This document shows, in pieces, positions 32,321 through 43,137 of a stretch of DNA of 64,000 bases. Every line of letters begins with the position of its first letter. The first letter of the stretch is position 1. Made by a program: the position numbers and the translations under genes. The notes under the pieces are model-generated. The model saw only the letters and a list, made by a program, of their open reading frames with translations, searched no databases and was not told where the DNA came from. This stretch comes from Mesocentrotus franciscanus (Eukaryota > Echinodermata > Echinoidea > Camarodonta > Strongylocentrotidae), in NCBI GenBank assembly GCA_037976565.1, contig CP137685.1, positions 23,041,796-23,105,795 on the forward strand, read 5' to 3'.

Positions 32321-33129
32321 AATAGAGAACTGTAGAAAAAGGGAGAATGATAACTGGAAGAGACAGTATAGATATGGAGTATGAGCGGTATTTCATTGAA
32401 GGTCAGAGGGAAAAGGGAAAATATAGAAAACAGAGGAGAAAGGAGAATAAAGGGGAATATAATTTCATAAACATAATTTGTATAAAATGTCGAGAGGTGT
32501 AAATAATGTGAAGACATATGAATGAGTGAAGTCCGTATGCTTTTGTCGATAAAGCTGTATTTATGACAACAGGTGTCGTAACATATTTACCATATACCAT
32601 TACCTCATTGGTTATTCTTGACAACACGATATATTCCCGACATAGCAACAAATGTTGATGCAATCGAGGCTATTAACGTACATCATGTACAATATACGTC
32701 AATAGCGGGAAATACCATGCATACATTTCAAAACATTCTGAAACTTGGTAGTCTAATGAGGAAAGCAGTTGGATGGTAATGAAAGCACTAAAAAGCAAAA
32801 ACTGCTGTCGAGAGGTCCTTTGTCATTTTTCTGTCTTCATCGAGTTGTTACGTACAGGGATTGATAAATGGTGGTATAAAGTATATGTGCTGGTGTAGCT
32901 ATTAGCTCTTTCTGTCGTTTATGATAAATTTGCTTGAGTGACTCGAATAATAGCGCCACTAATCCCATGTAATAGCGTCCAATTATCCATTGACTATTTT
33001 GAAGGAGGTCATTCAACGCGGGAAATCGTGAATAGATTGGAGAGCAATTATTATTTAGCGACCTGTCTTTCTTTCTTATACTATTCCTAATTTGTGCCAA
33101 GAATTTTATCCACACGTAAACATGACCAT
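32321..33129. other. unassigned sequence
   Basis: About 800 bp. A 92-codon minus frame (32837-33115) has ordinary composition but no domain I recognise and no clear splice sites. Confidence 0.45.
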
Positions 33130-33245
33130 TCTCAGGTGAAGGAGAAGGTAGGATTCTGAGAAAGGAAAAAAAAAAGTCGTTAGCCTTCTCATTCTTTTTA
33201 TGTCAGTAGTATTCCTTGAGGGCATTTCTAAATCATCCCTTATCG
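33130..33245 (+). mobile_element. Family D fragment
   Basis: 'aggtgaaggagaaggtagga' and 'cttctcattctttttatg' match the first 110 bp of family D. The rest is missing. Confidence 0.5.
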
Positions 33246-33716
33246 TGTTATGTTGTTTATATGATATTCTTTCACGAGGGAATAAAAAGATTTATTTATT
33301 TATTCATGATTTCTTTTTTTTAAAGCAGGGTAGTCTCATTCAGCGCCAAGGAGGGCTTGCTATGCAAGGCAACCATACTAGGAACAATTACAACATAAAA
33401 CACAGAATATACATGGTAATAATAATAACGACTATAGTAAATGGAGCCGAAACACAAACAAAAAGTATGTGATACATGCAAAGCAAAACAAAAGAAAAGG
33501 TAAATAATGTGGAAAACTCTGATATTATTTTTCACTATAACCTTTACACAACGTTCGCCTTAGAATGGCTGCTTTTGTAGAGGAAAGTCCTCTAGCACCT
33601 GATAATCACCAATTTAGATAATTGTTAAACCATCGTTGTGATGGTTTACCCGTCAAGTTGAGACCAACAAATCAGTTAATTGTCTTTTCAAATGACTACC
33701 GCTGGTGCACAATGTT
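33246..33716. other. unassigned sequence
   Basis: About 470 bp. Nothing recognised. Confidence 0.5.
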
Positions 33717-34090
33717 GTATATATTTACCACGTATTGTACAGTTTTGTATATACTGTATGTACCACGTATTGTACAGTTTTGTATATATTTACCACGTAT
33801 TGTACAGTATTGTATATATTTACCACGTATTGTACAGTTTTGTATATAGTTACCACGTATTGTACAGTTTTGTATATACATGTATGTACCACGTATTGTA
33901 CAGTATTGTATATATTTACCACGTATTGTACAGTTTTGTATATAGTTACCACGTATTGTACAGTTTTGTATATACATGTATGTACCACGTATTGTACAGT
34001 ATTGTATATATTTACCACGTATTGTACAGTTTTGTATATACATGTATGTACCACGTATTGTACAGTTTTGTATATAGTTACCACGTATCT
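33717..34090 (+). repeat. 30/36-bp minisatellite ('taccacgtattgtacag')
   Basis: Starts of 'taccacgtattgtacag' fall at 33726, 33761, 33791, 33821, 33851, 33887, 33917, 33947, 33983, 34013, 34049 and 34079. Spacings are 35, then 30 or 36. The longer unit inserts 'catgta'. Because all but the first are multiples of three, two frames on each strand stay open for 115-138 codons. Unit sequence is highly conserved and the peptides (VLYSFVYI-type) are different in each frame, so this is a DNA-level tandem repeat, not a gene. Confidence 0.95.
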
Positions 34091-34118
34091 TGACTCGTGG
34101 GTACGACCTGCCTCCCTA

Positions 34119-34363
34119 TAATGCCTCAGTCACACCTTTGCATATTTGGCTTGCGTATTGCTGCGTATTTATGGCAAGCCGTTTTAACATTTATTCCTAT
34201 TTCTTGATATCAAGAAATGATTTTTTGTTGTAGAGCAATGGTAATTCTTGATATCAAGAATTCATTTCTTGATATCAAGAATTAGGAAAAAATGTTAAAA
34301 CGGCTTGCCATAAATACGAAGCAATACGCAAGCCAAATACGCAAAGGTGTGACTGAGGCATTA
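34119..34363. mobile_element. 245-bp palindromic MITE with ~73-bp arms, TA borders
   Basis: Arms taatgcctcagtcacacctt ... ggcaagccgttttaacattt and inverse match with about two mismatches over 73 bp. The centre holds several 'cttgatatcaag' palindromes. TA borders suggest a Tc1/mariner-type insertion. The plus frame at 34292-34474 fuses this right arm to the LINE tail next to it by chance. Confidence 0.9.
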
Positions 34364-34800
34364 CAAACACCAGGGCAGTCGAACTCTCTGTCATACGCAG
34401 GACCGACTATCTGGAATGCTCTACCACAACATCTCCGCCTATGTAACACCATGGTAACACAGAAGAAACTATAAAAAAAAGAAACTCAAAACCCAACTCT
34501 TCCCATATCGTATTACTGATGCGAGTCAGAGAGGTGTTAATGTTATTAACAACTCTCTGGTTCACAATACACATCTCTGATGCCCTTGCTACATGTATTA
34601 TTATGTCTTTATTTGGTATAATATTGTTATGAACATTATAACCAATCTTTGTATATTGATAAACATTATGTTTACTGCTAAGTGCTATATGTATGTACAG
34701 TATGTTATTGTTCCAAATACTTTTTTTGTTTTTTTATTTGTATCAGCGCTCTGATCAGTATTCTGTAAAAGCGCTTAATAAGGATCAATTAGGACAAATA
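34364..34800 (+). mobile_element. LINE 3' end with reverse-transcriptase C-terminal tail
   Basis: 34381-34490 encodes SLSYAGPTIWNALPQHLR, then after a stop and frameshift KKLKTQLFPYR. This is the conserved tail of CR1/L2/Jockey-like LINE polyproteins (pattern: ..GP..WN.LP..lR....F...LKT.LF). The rest to 34800 is a 3' untranslated region ending 'ctgtaaaagcgcttaataag'. The upstream polymerase is absent: the 5' side is cut at the palindromic MITE. The copy is dead (in-frame stop, frameshift at an A-run). The final motif also occurs in the SINE tails of this window. Confidence 0.8.
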
Positions 34801-34808
34801 ACAAAATG

Positions 34809-35164
34809 AAGTGTTTCTCGTCCCCGCCCGCCTCCTTTTTGACCGCCGCCTCCCCCTTGTTTTTTACTACAATGTATTTACTATTCAGAAGAAGAAAAAA
34901 AAACAGCAAAAAAAAAAAAAGCAACAAAAAAAAAGCCTGTGATATACATTTTGTTTAAATAGCTTCTAAAGTGATACAAATAATTTGTTTTGTCATACAT
35001 TGCATCAGTATACTCACATAGCACAATATCTGTGAATAAATAGGCTTGGCCAGCTATAGTTAGCATGACAGCCATTTTGGGAAAAAAATGCAAAAAATTG
35101 CAAAATAGTAAATAGAAATGCCCTGCCTCCTTATTTTTTGTTAAAGTCCGGACGAGAAACACGT
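34809..35164 (+). mobile_element. Family I MITE (copy 1)
   Basis: TIR aagtgtttctcgtcc / ggacgagaaacacgtt. The interior 'tatacattttgtttaaatag', 'gtgaataaataggctt' and 'gccattttgg' is shared with 53176-53499 in the same orientation. An A-rich interrupted tract (34888-34937) is within it. It is non-coding. Confidence 0.85.
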
Positions 35165-35184
35165 TATTTTTTTAATTTGGCCTT

Positions 35185-35222
<38 letters not shown>

Positions 35223-35904
35223 CACTCCCCCATTCTCTTAAGCCTTTCTCTGTCGTTTGGCATTTCGCCGACTCTTTTCCTCCCCTACCTCTTTATTTCC
35301 CCTTCCCCGTGTACCTGCCTCTGTTTGCGCCATGATTCATATAACGGAAGATATGTTACACTTTTTAAGACCCTTGCGCCTCGAGGGCCCTTGTTCTCAT
35401 TTACAAGTGATGGGAGATCTAGCGTGACGTGTTGCTTAGCAACGGACAGTGTCGTTGCCAAGGTTACCCACATAACTGTATCGGTGTTATCATTTTGGTC
35501 CATGGTGTGATCATGGACCCTGGTGTGATAGAGCTAAGAAATAGGTCAGCATTCACATTCGTCAATTTCGTCAATTTCGTAAAAGTCATGAACGTATTAG
35601 GGTATAATGAAAGGTGAGTTTTTAACGTTCCAAATGACAAGACGCAATATCGATTCAAAGGCGTTAAGGACAACATTTTTACCCAGAAAACAAATGTTGA
35701 ATAACACATTAATTACTTATAAAATGCTAGTTTAATAGGGATATGTATTGCGAAACCATAGCCGTTACGTTAAGTCCTTTTGTTCTTCTGTTAAAAAGAT
35801 GGCACCTTTGCATGCTTAAATTTAATTCTAAAAAACTTTAATCTAAAAGAGAGCCCTTTTCAATTGCATTCGATTGAAATCATTCAATTTAATCAAGGTT
35901 TTAT
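35165..35904. other. unassigned sequence with (TTA)n
   Basis: (TTA)11 at 35187-35222. Small open frames at 35285-35709 overlap one another on both strands without recognisable domains. Confidence 0.45.
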
Positions 35905-36085
35905 GACTGGCAGACACAGACTCAAATGAAGTGGGTATTTTCAATTATGTTGACGAATGCGAAATTACCAATTCAAATCAATCAATTATAACCAACGTTT
36001 ATTAAAAAATGACTGACAGTCACAGACTGAATTGAACATGATTTTAGTTTTGCAATTATGGTGCTGAATGCGAAGTCACCAACCA
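35905..36085 (+). repeat. Old two-copy direct duplication, period ~104 bp
   Basis: 'tgactggcagacacagact ... caattatg.tgacgaatgcgaaattacca' and 'tgactgacagtcacagactg ... caattatggtgctgaatgcgaagtcacca' recur in order. The copies are diverged. Confidence 0.7.
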
Positions 36086-36489
36086 AGTGTGATAGATTAT
36101 CATATCTTCAGAAAAGTGATTATATTTCAAGAATCTCGAAATTACATAGAAGTTCCGGATTTTTTTCTTCAATTCTGTACGGTCTCCGTGAATTTGAAAA
36201 TATTAATTCGTGCATTGCGCCTAGCGATTCCTATTCCATACACTCAATTCTATCATATTCCCATCGCTGTATGTGCAATATTTCTGTCCACATCAATATT
36301 TTGATTACCATGAATTTTGACAAAATTGATGGTCCACCGTCACAGGTATCATCGTGATGGGATTTCGAAGAAATCCAATACAGAGGATGGTCTCCATGCT
36401 AGATCCACTGCTATCAATTTTATCATTCTGTATCCACAGTTTATCTAGCCTATCCGTCTATAAATCTCTTTCACTAAATCATCCTTCCA
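36086..36489. other. unassigned sequence
   Basis: A 99-codon plus frame (36058-36357) begins in the preceding duplication and has no recognisable domain. Confidence 0.45.
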
Positions 36490-36500
36490 AATCTATCTTC

Positions 36501-36531
<31 letters not shown>

Positions 36532-36665
36532 CCTCACACTTTCTCTCTCTCCCCTCTCTCTCCCTCTCTCTCTTTCTCTATATCTCTCCCCTTTCCTTCT
36601 CTGTATATTTCACCCGCTACTGTATTGATATGTCTCTCTCCTTCCCCCTTCTCTCTCTCTGTCCG
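36490..36665 (+). repeat. CT-rich microsatellite region
   Basis: Interrupted (CT)n. The Ser/Leu/Phe frame is an artefact. Confidence 0.9.
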
Positions 36666-36877
36666 TCTCTCCCTATCATCTTTCCTCATATCAATTTCGT
36701 TTTCTTCGAGATTTCTATGTAAGAATATAATTTCACCGACAATCTACAGAATGCGTTGTATGTGTTTCCTCATTTGCATAGAACTTAATTGAAGCAAACA
36801 AGTGCAAAAAAATAGCAATAATAATATTTAGAATTTCAAATGTATTATGCAACCGCTTCTCTTTTCTCAGGTGTTGC

Positions 36878-36880
36878 CCC

Positions 36881-36917
<37 letters not shown>
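36878..36917 (+). repeat. (CT)n microsatellite
   Basis: About 17 CT units. Confidence 0.95.
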
Positions 36918-37131
36918 ATCTACAATGCTATAGATGGAACGCTTGTTTACAAAAGTCCATTTTCTATAAATCAGTGCTATTTACGAAACACACCCTCTAA
37001 AGTAACTTGTCGCGAGATAAAAAAAGATGTTGTTTATTACTGATCACTGCATCACGCATCTTTTACGAGTCGTGTGGGACTTACGTTGACGTAGCTGGGT
37101 TTAATTTCCCTTCAATTTTCCTAGACGTACA

Positions 37132-37486
37132 GCCCGTTCAGACTATAGAAAATTGTCTATACAAAACTCGTATAAAAAAACGTCGTTTAAAGAATCATCG
37201 TAAGGTGAAAGGAGCGTACAGACTAGGAACTAACATCGTATAAAGAAACTAATTTTGAAGAGGGCCAATTGACAAGACGCTACGCCTCGCCCATGCAGTT
37301 ATACGATTTCCGTGCGATATGACGTTTACACTAGAGCAGGACCCTGGTTCTGTATCGAGTTTTCGCTCGAAACAATGCTCAAATAGGTGTTTCACTATAC
37401 AACGTTGCGTTCACACTAGGAAAAAATTACTTATTGTATAGTTATACGGTTCTCGTATACGATGAATTTTGGTAGGCTGAACGCGG
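37132..37486. mobile_element. MITE with 'cccgttcagMctaY' TIRs
   Basis: Left gcccgttcagactatagaaa and the inverse of right ccgcgttcagcctaccaaaa match over about 28 bp. Inside, the motif 'cgt(a/t)cacactagg/cagactagg' recurs near 37221, 37321 and 37410. The TIR core resembles the element at 8.1 kb. It is 355 bp and non-coding. Confidence 0.65.
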
Positions 37487-37641
37487 CGGTAGTCACATTA
37501 ATGAAAGTAGGGCAGTGGTTCAGACCTTCACCTAGTTGATGTTTATTTTCTGAACACACGCTGGCGTTATTCTGCAGGCACAGACTCTAATAACAATGAC
37601 ATTTTACCACTTTACTGAATTGACTGAATTCCTAAAGCATT

Positions 37642-37795
37642 GAGCTCTGTCTCTGACTGGCTCTGTCAGTCTCTGGTCCGGAACAGCTAAAGTACAGAGC
37701 CTACGTAGTATGATGTCAGCCTAGTCTCACAGTGCGGACAGTGTATATACGTACATCGACTGATAAGGGTTTGTGCCTGTAAACTACGCTGTCGT
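37642..37795 (+). repeat. Dispersed repeat H (copy 2)
   Basis: Same blocks as at 24.72 kb: 'cagctaaagtacagagcct', 'gtcagcctagtctcacagt', 'aagggtttgtgcctgtaaac'. Shorter at the 5' side. Confidence 0.7.
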
Positions 37796-39146
37796 AAGAT
37801 TAGATACATAGTTAAACTCATAACTAGGACGGTCCTTGCGTCGAAGAAGTGTGTACCCATGAAGGCTTATTTCACACATCCTCTTTAGGGTTTTTGGTTT
37901 TAAATACAGACAAACAAAGCGCTTTCAAATTTTGTCATACACCCGACGTACAGTACATGTAATGTTACTCTAATTGTTCAATCCTTGCTGGGTTTGGTAA
38001 CGCAATAGAATACCAGATTGTACATGATGATGCAATATTAATGATAAGAGTAACAGTAATCTATTTTCAATCGAAAGTGCCGATAGTTTTCAATTATGTC
38101 GTACATCGAGGAGATTAATACTTCTCTACCATTAATGCAACAACCGAAATTCATGTAGTAGTTATTTTTTGTAATTATTATTTTTCATTCGACGGCATTT
38201 CAAAAGAAAAAAGTAAATACAACAGATAAAATAAATAACAAAACAATAGACTGTAATTATTTTAATTATTATCACAATCAAATTTTGTAACGTTTCTTCC
38301 TCATGTTTAGATCCTCTTTCAATCTCACCCTGTCGATCTCGTCTGTGGTCTGTCCTCCCTCCCATCATTTTCGAACTCGTCGTAAACCCTTTTTCCAGTG
38401 TTCTCCGTCGACTACATCCAAAACCCCTAGCACCCACATCTCCATCCTTCATTGTATCCAATCTGCATGCATAATACTCTGAGATCGCTTGCTCAGTCTC
38501 TCATTACGCAACCCGATCTTCCAGGAGAAACATAAGAAAATAAGAATCGTGCCTTCCCTCCTAGATTATGAGCGATGAAATCTGGAGGTTGGGATAATTT
38601 ACGCCTTTGTTTAGTCTAGTCAAACACACTGCTACAATGAATACGTTATATACTTTCCTTTCTCCCCTTTTCAAGCTATTTTAGCCAAGTCTCCGGGTCA
38701 GGCAATCACCAAAGACCAAATACCATCACAAAAGAATATGAATTTGATATTTCCTTCGCATGCCTCTCTTTCAAATATCAGAGGGTAATATTACAGCGTT
38801 TTGAACAAGGGTTTATGCTGAGTATATGATCACTCTTTAAGTTTGTCATTTGTGTTTCTCTGATGCAAGGACACCGTTGAAGTTCGTTAGAATCAACGTC
38901 ATCCCCATCAAAACCTTCATTATTTCCATCGGATTTGAGGTAAAACGTCGACGAGTGCCTAATTCCCGTTACTCACGTGATATCGTGTGCCTGACGTAGA
39001 ATTGCGTCATTTCACTTGTCGGACGCAGGACTGCGTCAGTGACCGATGCGTTCTCTAACTCGTCATGTCAGAGTGATATTCATGTGAAAGGTGAATTCAT
39101 GTAAAATGGACATTGACAATATTGCATTGAATTCCTGGCGCATGCA
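37796..39146. other. unassigned sequence
   Basis: About 1.35 kb. Near 38985-39060 the motif 'gacg.ag.a.tgcgtca' recurs twice. The 99-codon minus frame at 38162-38461 has no recognisable domain. Confidence 0.45.
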
Positions 39147-39786
39147 CGAATTGCTTTCACATGCTTGATTAGCGCAAGTACTGACGCAGTGGAAATGACG
39201 CCTCGTGTGCAACGGGTATTTCCTACACGTTGTACCTATACATGTTGACAAGGTAGCAAGAATATGTAATGCCACATGTGGTGTTAAGTCAAGAAGGCAA
39301 ACGAGTGTGTATAGATTGCAGTATTTATAACTCCCTTCACTTCGCACATTACTTCTAATAAAGGTCCAAAACAAAAGAGCGCTGGCTGTTTGCGCTGCTA
39401 AGTGTCGCAGACGACACCTTCAATCTGACTAACTTCATATCCACCCTTGTTCCCGCCTAAATCGAATTGCTTTCACATGCTTGATTAGCGCAAGTACTGA
39501 CGCAGTGGAAATGACGCCTCGTGTGCAACGGGTATTTCCTACACGTTGTACCTATACATGTTGACAAGGTAGCAAGAATATGTAATGCCACATGTGGTGT
39601 TAAGTCACGAAGGCAAACCAGTGTGTATAGATTGCAGTATTTATAACTCCCTTCACTTCGCACATTACTTCTAATAAAGGTCCAAAACAAAAGAGCGCTG
39701 GCTGTCTGCGCTGCTAAGTGTCGCAGACGACACCTTCAATCTGACTAACTTCATATCCACCCTTGTTCCCGCCTAAATCGAATTGC
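39147..39786 (+). repeat. Recent 316-bp tandem duplication with 8-bp microhomology
   Basis: Copies 39147-39462 and 39463-39778 differ at three bases. 'cgaattgc' occurs at the start of copy 1, at the junction, and right after copy 2 (39779-39786), so the original single copy was flanked by 8-bp direct repeats. Each copy has an 'aataaa' and a 77-103-codon minus frame that I do not recognise. Recent tandem duplication or assembly error are both possible. Confidence 0.9.
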
Positions 39787-40326
39787 GCTCACCCAAACAA
39801 GACTCCGACTCTCATTAATACACCACTGGGGCCGCGTCTAGTGTCAAACCACAGACCTATTTCCTTCTATTAATCAAATGGCAAGTTTCATTACGGCTTA
39901 GTTGGAATGACATGGGCAAGTTTAACCAAACACTTTGTGCACCTCTTCTCTCGACATATTGCACAGTACCTAGCCAATGTATAGTACAGCACTTCATTTG
40001 GTATCGATACTGTAACTCTTATAAGAGTCTCGACTCTCAGGCTAGCTGTGTAGAGTGATAACGCCATGCTTCTTTAGCGCTAGCTCTGCGGTTTATATGT
40101 GATGAAGCCGACACTTTCTAACGTCTGAGGACTTACACAAAAGTGTATGAGTAGTCACAATCGCAAATTCAAGAGTTGAATAATTATGTCAATGACTCAA
40201 TTCATATAAATTTGGGCTCTGATAGCGACAAATTTGGGCCTGATTTTACCAGAAGACATCAGGAAATAATGAAAGTGTTTTGTTGTTGCGACTATGAGCT
40301 TCATATCTAATTAATGTGACCAATAT
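39787..40326. other. unassigned sequence
   Basis: About 540 bp. Nothing recognised. Confidence 0.5.
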
Positions 40327-40490
40327 TCAGTCAAACCTGTCTCAGTGGCCACCTTTCTATAGTGGTCACCCATATTTCCTCCCTCTAGAAGGAAATGTGT
40401 GTTGTAAAACCTGTCTTTAAAATCCACCTGTCTACAGTGACCACCTTTTGTGTTTCTCTTGGGTGGCCTTAAAAAACAGGTTTGACTGTA
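40327..40490. mobile_element. Family F MITE (compact copy)
   Basis: TIR cagtcaaacctgtct / aacaggtttgactgta. Body 'gtggccacctttctatagtg', 'ccctctagaaggaaatgtgt', 'gtggtggcctt'-like right side. It is 164 bp, without the microsatellite of the 27.65 kb copy. Confidence 0.85.
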
Positions 40491-40599
40491 ACAGAAATAT
40501 ACATGTATCAAATTGCTTGTTATAATATATAAATATATATAATATAAAGGTATATATATAAACATTTTTGTTCTTAATTTCATTACTTTGCTGGAGTAT

Positions 40600-40772
40600 A
40601 GAAGTGTGTATTGGGTTTTACAGACGTGTATCAATCAGATATGATTATTTACGTCTGGGGACCGACCTTTAACGTCACCATCCGAAAGACGCGATTCAGT
40701 TTCGAACCTGCGTCCTCGGCTGAATCAGTTTGTAACTTCCACTGTTAGCTGGATTACAGGCGCACGCCACAA
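40600..40772 (-). mobile_element. tRNA-derived SINE of the 'cggatggtgacgtta' type
   Basis: Minus strand: 'gcctgtaatccagctaacag' head, B-box aggttcgaaactg, core 'ggatggtgacgttaaaggtc' followed by ggtccccagacg, and tail 'gattgatacacgtctgtaaa'. Nearly identical to the plus copy at 61.83 kb. Confidence 0.75.
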
Positions 40773-40970
40773 CGCCTAGTTGTAGAAGTAGATGTTAGGG
40801 AGGATAAAAAGAGTGAGAAAGAGAGAGTGGTATCGTTTCTTGTGGCATACGTAATGAGCATAGACTGTAAGCAGGTGTCGATATCCTGAAAAACCCATTG
40901 AAGGAGAGCCATTATGAAGCTTAGTACAAATCACCCACATGGTCTCTCCCTCTTAATTTAATGACGTAAT
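40773..40970. other. unassigned spacer
   Basis: Short spacer. Nothing recognised. Confidence 0.5.
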
Positions 40971-41632
40971 TTAAAGAGAAGGTTGAGTTCTGAAACAGAT
41001 GTGAAATAATTTGGGAGCTTTTTCACTCTTTTGATGTTAGTGTGGAAGAGTATCATAGACAACAACAAAAATGTATCCTTGGGGGGTGTTTCACAAAGAT
41101 CTTAAGTTGAACTTATCTCTAAGTTGGACTTAACAGTTATGGAAAGCCATTAGCATCTTTGAAAATATGTTGTAAAAGTTTTTTTTTTAAGGCATGAAAT
41201 GTTTATTCAAAGCATTCATATTTTCTATTATCAAGGAGATTTTATGTTCTTGATGTGGAATTTAAGAAAAGTCTAAAATACTTGAATTTTTGCTTTTGAA
41301 TATACTTACGATCTTTGTGAAACACCCCCCTGAAAAAGAAGGACGGCTCTTCAAATGCCCTCATATTCGAAATATGCCAAGTAACAGATAAATGTTGTAG
41401 ACCACTCTTTCGTGAAACATGATTGTGTAGTCCCATAAACACATTTATGTGCACGTTGCATGTGACCTTTAGCAAAACTGAGCCAATTTCTTATCATTTT
41501 GATGATTCCAAAACCTCACGGTATACATCAATACTTGTCTGCTACCTGATCAACCTTTTCAAATCGATTCCACACAGTTTCTTTCACAATGCAATCGCAT
41601 GACCAGAACTCAACTTTATCTTTCGAGACACC
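40971..41632 (+). mobile_element. Family D element with nested MITE
   Basis: Starts ttaaagagaaggttgagttc, ends gaactcaactttatctttc. Split at 41081-41330 by a tgtttcacaaaga-type MITE. On resumption it reads ctgaaaaagaaggacggctc as expected from other copies. Confidence 0.85.
41081..41330. mobile_element. 250-bp MITE nested in family D (tgtttcacaaaga family)
   Basis: TIR ggggggtgtttcacaaagat / atctttgtgaaacacccccc. It shares 'aagttggacttaac' with the element at 13.82 kb but has a different, A/T-rich centre. The host site reads ccctg in intact family D copies and appears on both sides as ccttg / ccctg, giving a short target duplication of 3-5 bp. Confidence 0.85.
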
Positions 41633-41757
41633 ATGTCGATAATTCCTAAAATGTCATGCATACGATCATCTCTTTTCTGCTTTTTACCAGTTTTATTTCA
41701 AGTCGAGAATTTTCTGTCATACAAGTGTGTTTCTTTTTCATTTTGATATATGTATAT

Positions 41758-42200
41758 AATAAAGGTAAGGTTGAGTTTTGGTCATGCGTTTTTGAAAGAA
41801 ATTGTCGGGAAAGGTTGATTATACAGTAATAATAAACATTATATATGAGGCGCCGTTTGTAAAACTATTATATAAACAAATTATATTTTATATAATCATT
41901 ATTTAACAAATAATAAACATTATTTACATATAATGCAAGTAAATGTACATTTTTATTTGTAAATAATTCTTAACCAATTTTCATTATTTATATGTACATT
42001 TACTTGCATTATATGTAAAAAATGGTTATTATTTGTTAAATAGGCCTAATGATTGTATAACATATAATTTGTCTATATAATAGTTTTACGAACGGCGCCT
42101 CATATATAAGGACCGGTGTATAGCGTTAAGTTTTGATAGGTATATGGGACTGCACACAAATGTTTGGTCCAAACTTTTCATCTATTTTTTTCATAATTCT
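41758..42200 (-). mobile_element. Diverged reverse family D copy, interrupted
   Basis: 'aaggtaaggttgagttttgg', 'gggaaaggttgattata' on the left, and 'gtatatgggactgcacacaaatg', 'ggtccaaac' on the right, are reverse-strand family D landmarks on either side of a palindromic insert (41840-42108). It is strongly eroded; the right end is uncertain. Confidence 0.5.
41840..42108. mobile_element. 269-bp palindromic element with ~110-bp arms, TA borders
   Basis: Arms tatatatgaggcgccgtt ... acttgcattatatgt pair over about 110 bp with a few mismatches and one small insertion (aggcct, right arm). The ends 'gaggcgcc/ggcgcctc' are GC-rich in an otherwise AT-rich element. TA borders fit a Tc1/mariner-type MITE. 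Confidence 0.85.
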
Positions 42201-43050
42201 CGTACACATACTGAGAAAGCTGCAAAGCTATATTTCATTTTTGTCAGAAAGCAACCTTCTCTTAAATTGAAGAACCATATATGTGATGTCGGCTTTGCGT
42301 ATGGTGGTCACGAGGTGTCTATGTCAGGTAAACCTCAGACAAGCATTATCTATTTGATGAAGAATATCTGTAGTATCAGTAGAAGAAATTGAGGCGGGTT
42401 ATAATTATTGCAAAGAGCCACTCTAGGATCTTGTAACATATAACAATATTGAAATTGAATTGCTTGGGATATAAAACCCATTAATCTGAATATTCATTAC
42501 AAGAAGAAGTGTAATCTGGAATTAAAACAAAATCGAAAATATTGGAGGAAGTATTATAGACCAGTATACATGCTAGGACGTGAATACGGTGAACTCTGAC
42601 TGCTAAAGCGTACATTGAACCGATATTAATTGTAGTACACGGATATCATACGGTTACTCTCTCTCTCTCTCTTTTTTGACACGTCACGGCCAGTGAAGCA
42701 GAAAATATGAAATTAATATTCAAAGAACAAGCATTATCGGCTTGTGCTGGTACCGTTTACTCATGTATGTGTTTATAATGATGTCAGCATGAGGCTGGTC
42801 ATAGATTTTGTTGTTATGAAATGAATATACTTTCTTATGTCAGGGTTGGTTGCACTGTACATCTTGAAGTACTACCATGCATGGCCGGTATGGAGTCAGT
42901 GACAAAAGTTTGTGCCAAGATAAATAACTACATTCTTTGCGTGGGAAAAAAATTTGCTCAAAGGAAAGTGCTCCACAGAAATATGTTATGTATGACTGTC
43001 GCCAAGGAAGAGACCGGGAGAAGAATGGGAGACTAGAAAGAGGAGCCTGG
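42201..43050. other. unassigned sequence
   Basis: About 850 bp. (CT)n at 42655-42672. Open frames at 42144-42392 and 42821-43036 have no recognisable domain. Confidence 0.45.
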
Positions 43051-43054
43051 GAGG

Positions 43055-43137
43055 GAAATCGAGAGAGGGTGAGAGATAGAGAGAGAGAAGGAGAGAGAGA
43101 GACAGAGAGAGAGGGGGAGAGGGAAGAGAGAGACTTT
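43055..43137 (+). repeat. GA-rich microsatellite
   Basis: Interrupted GA tract. Confidence 0.9.

Noticed and set aside
33726..34079. CRISPR-like regular repeat array
   Set aside because: There are no unique spacers between repeats, and the sequence is eukaryotic.
33680..34121. Four overlapping repeat proteins on both strands of the minisatellite
   Set aside because: Unit lengths of 30 and 36 bp keep any stop-free frame open; different frames give unrelated peptides and no start or splice context stands out.
39147..39778. Pair of 316-bp direct repeats as LTRs
   Set aside because: The copies are directly adjacent with no internal region, no TG...CA ends and no primer-binding site; microhomology-bounded tandem duplication fits better.
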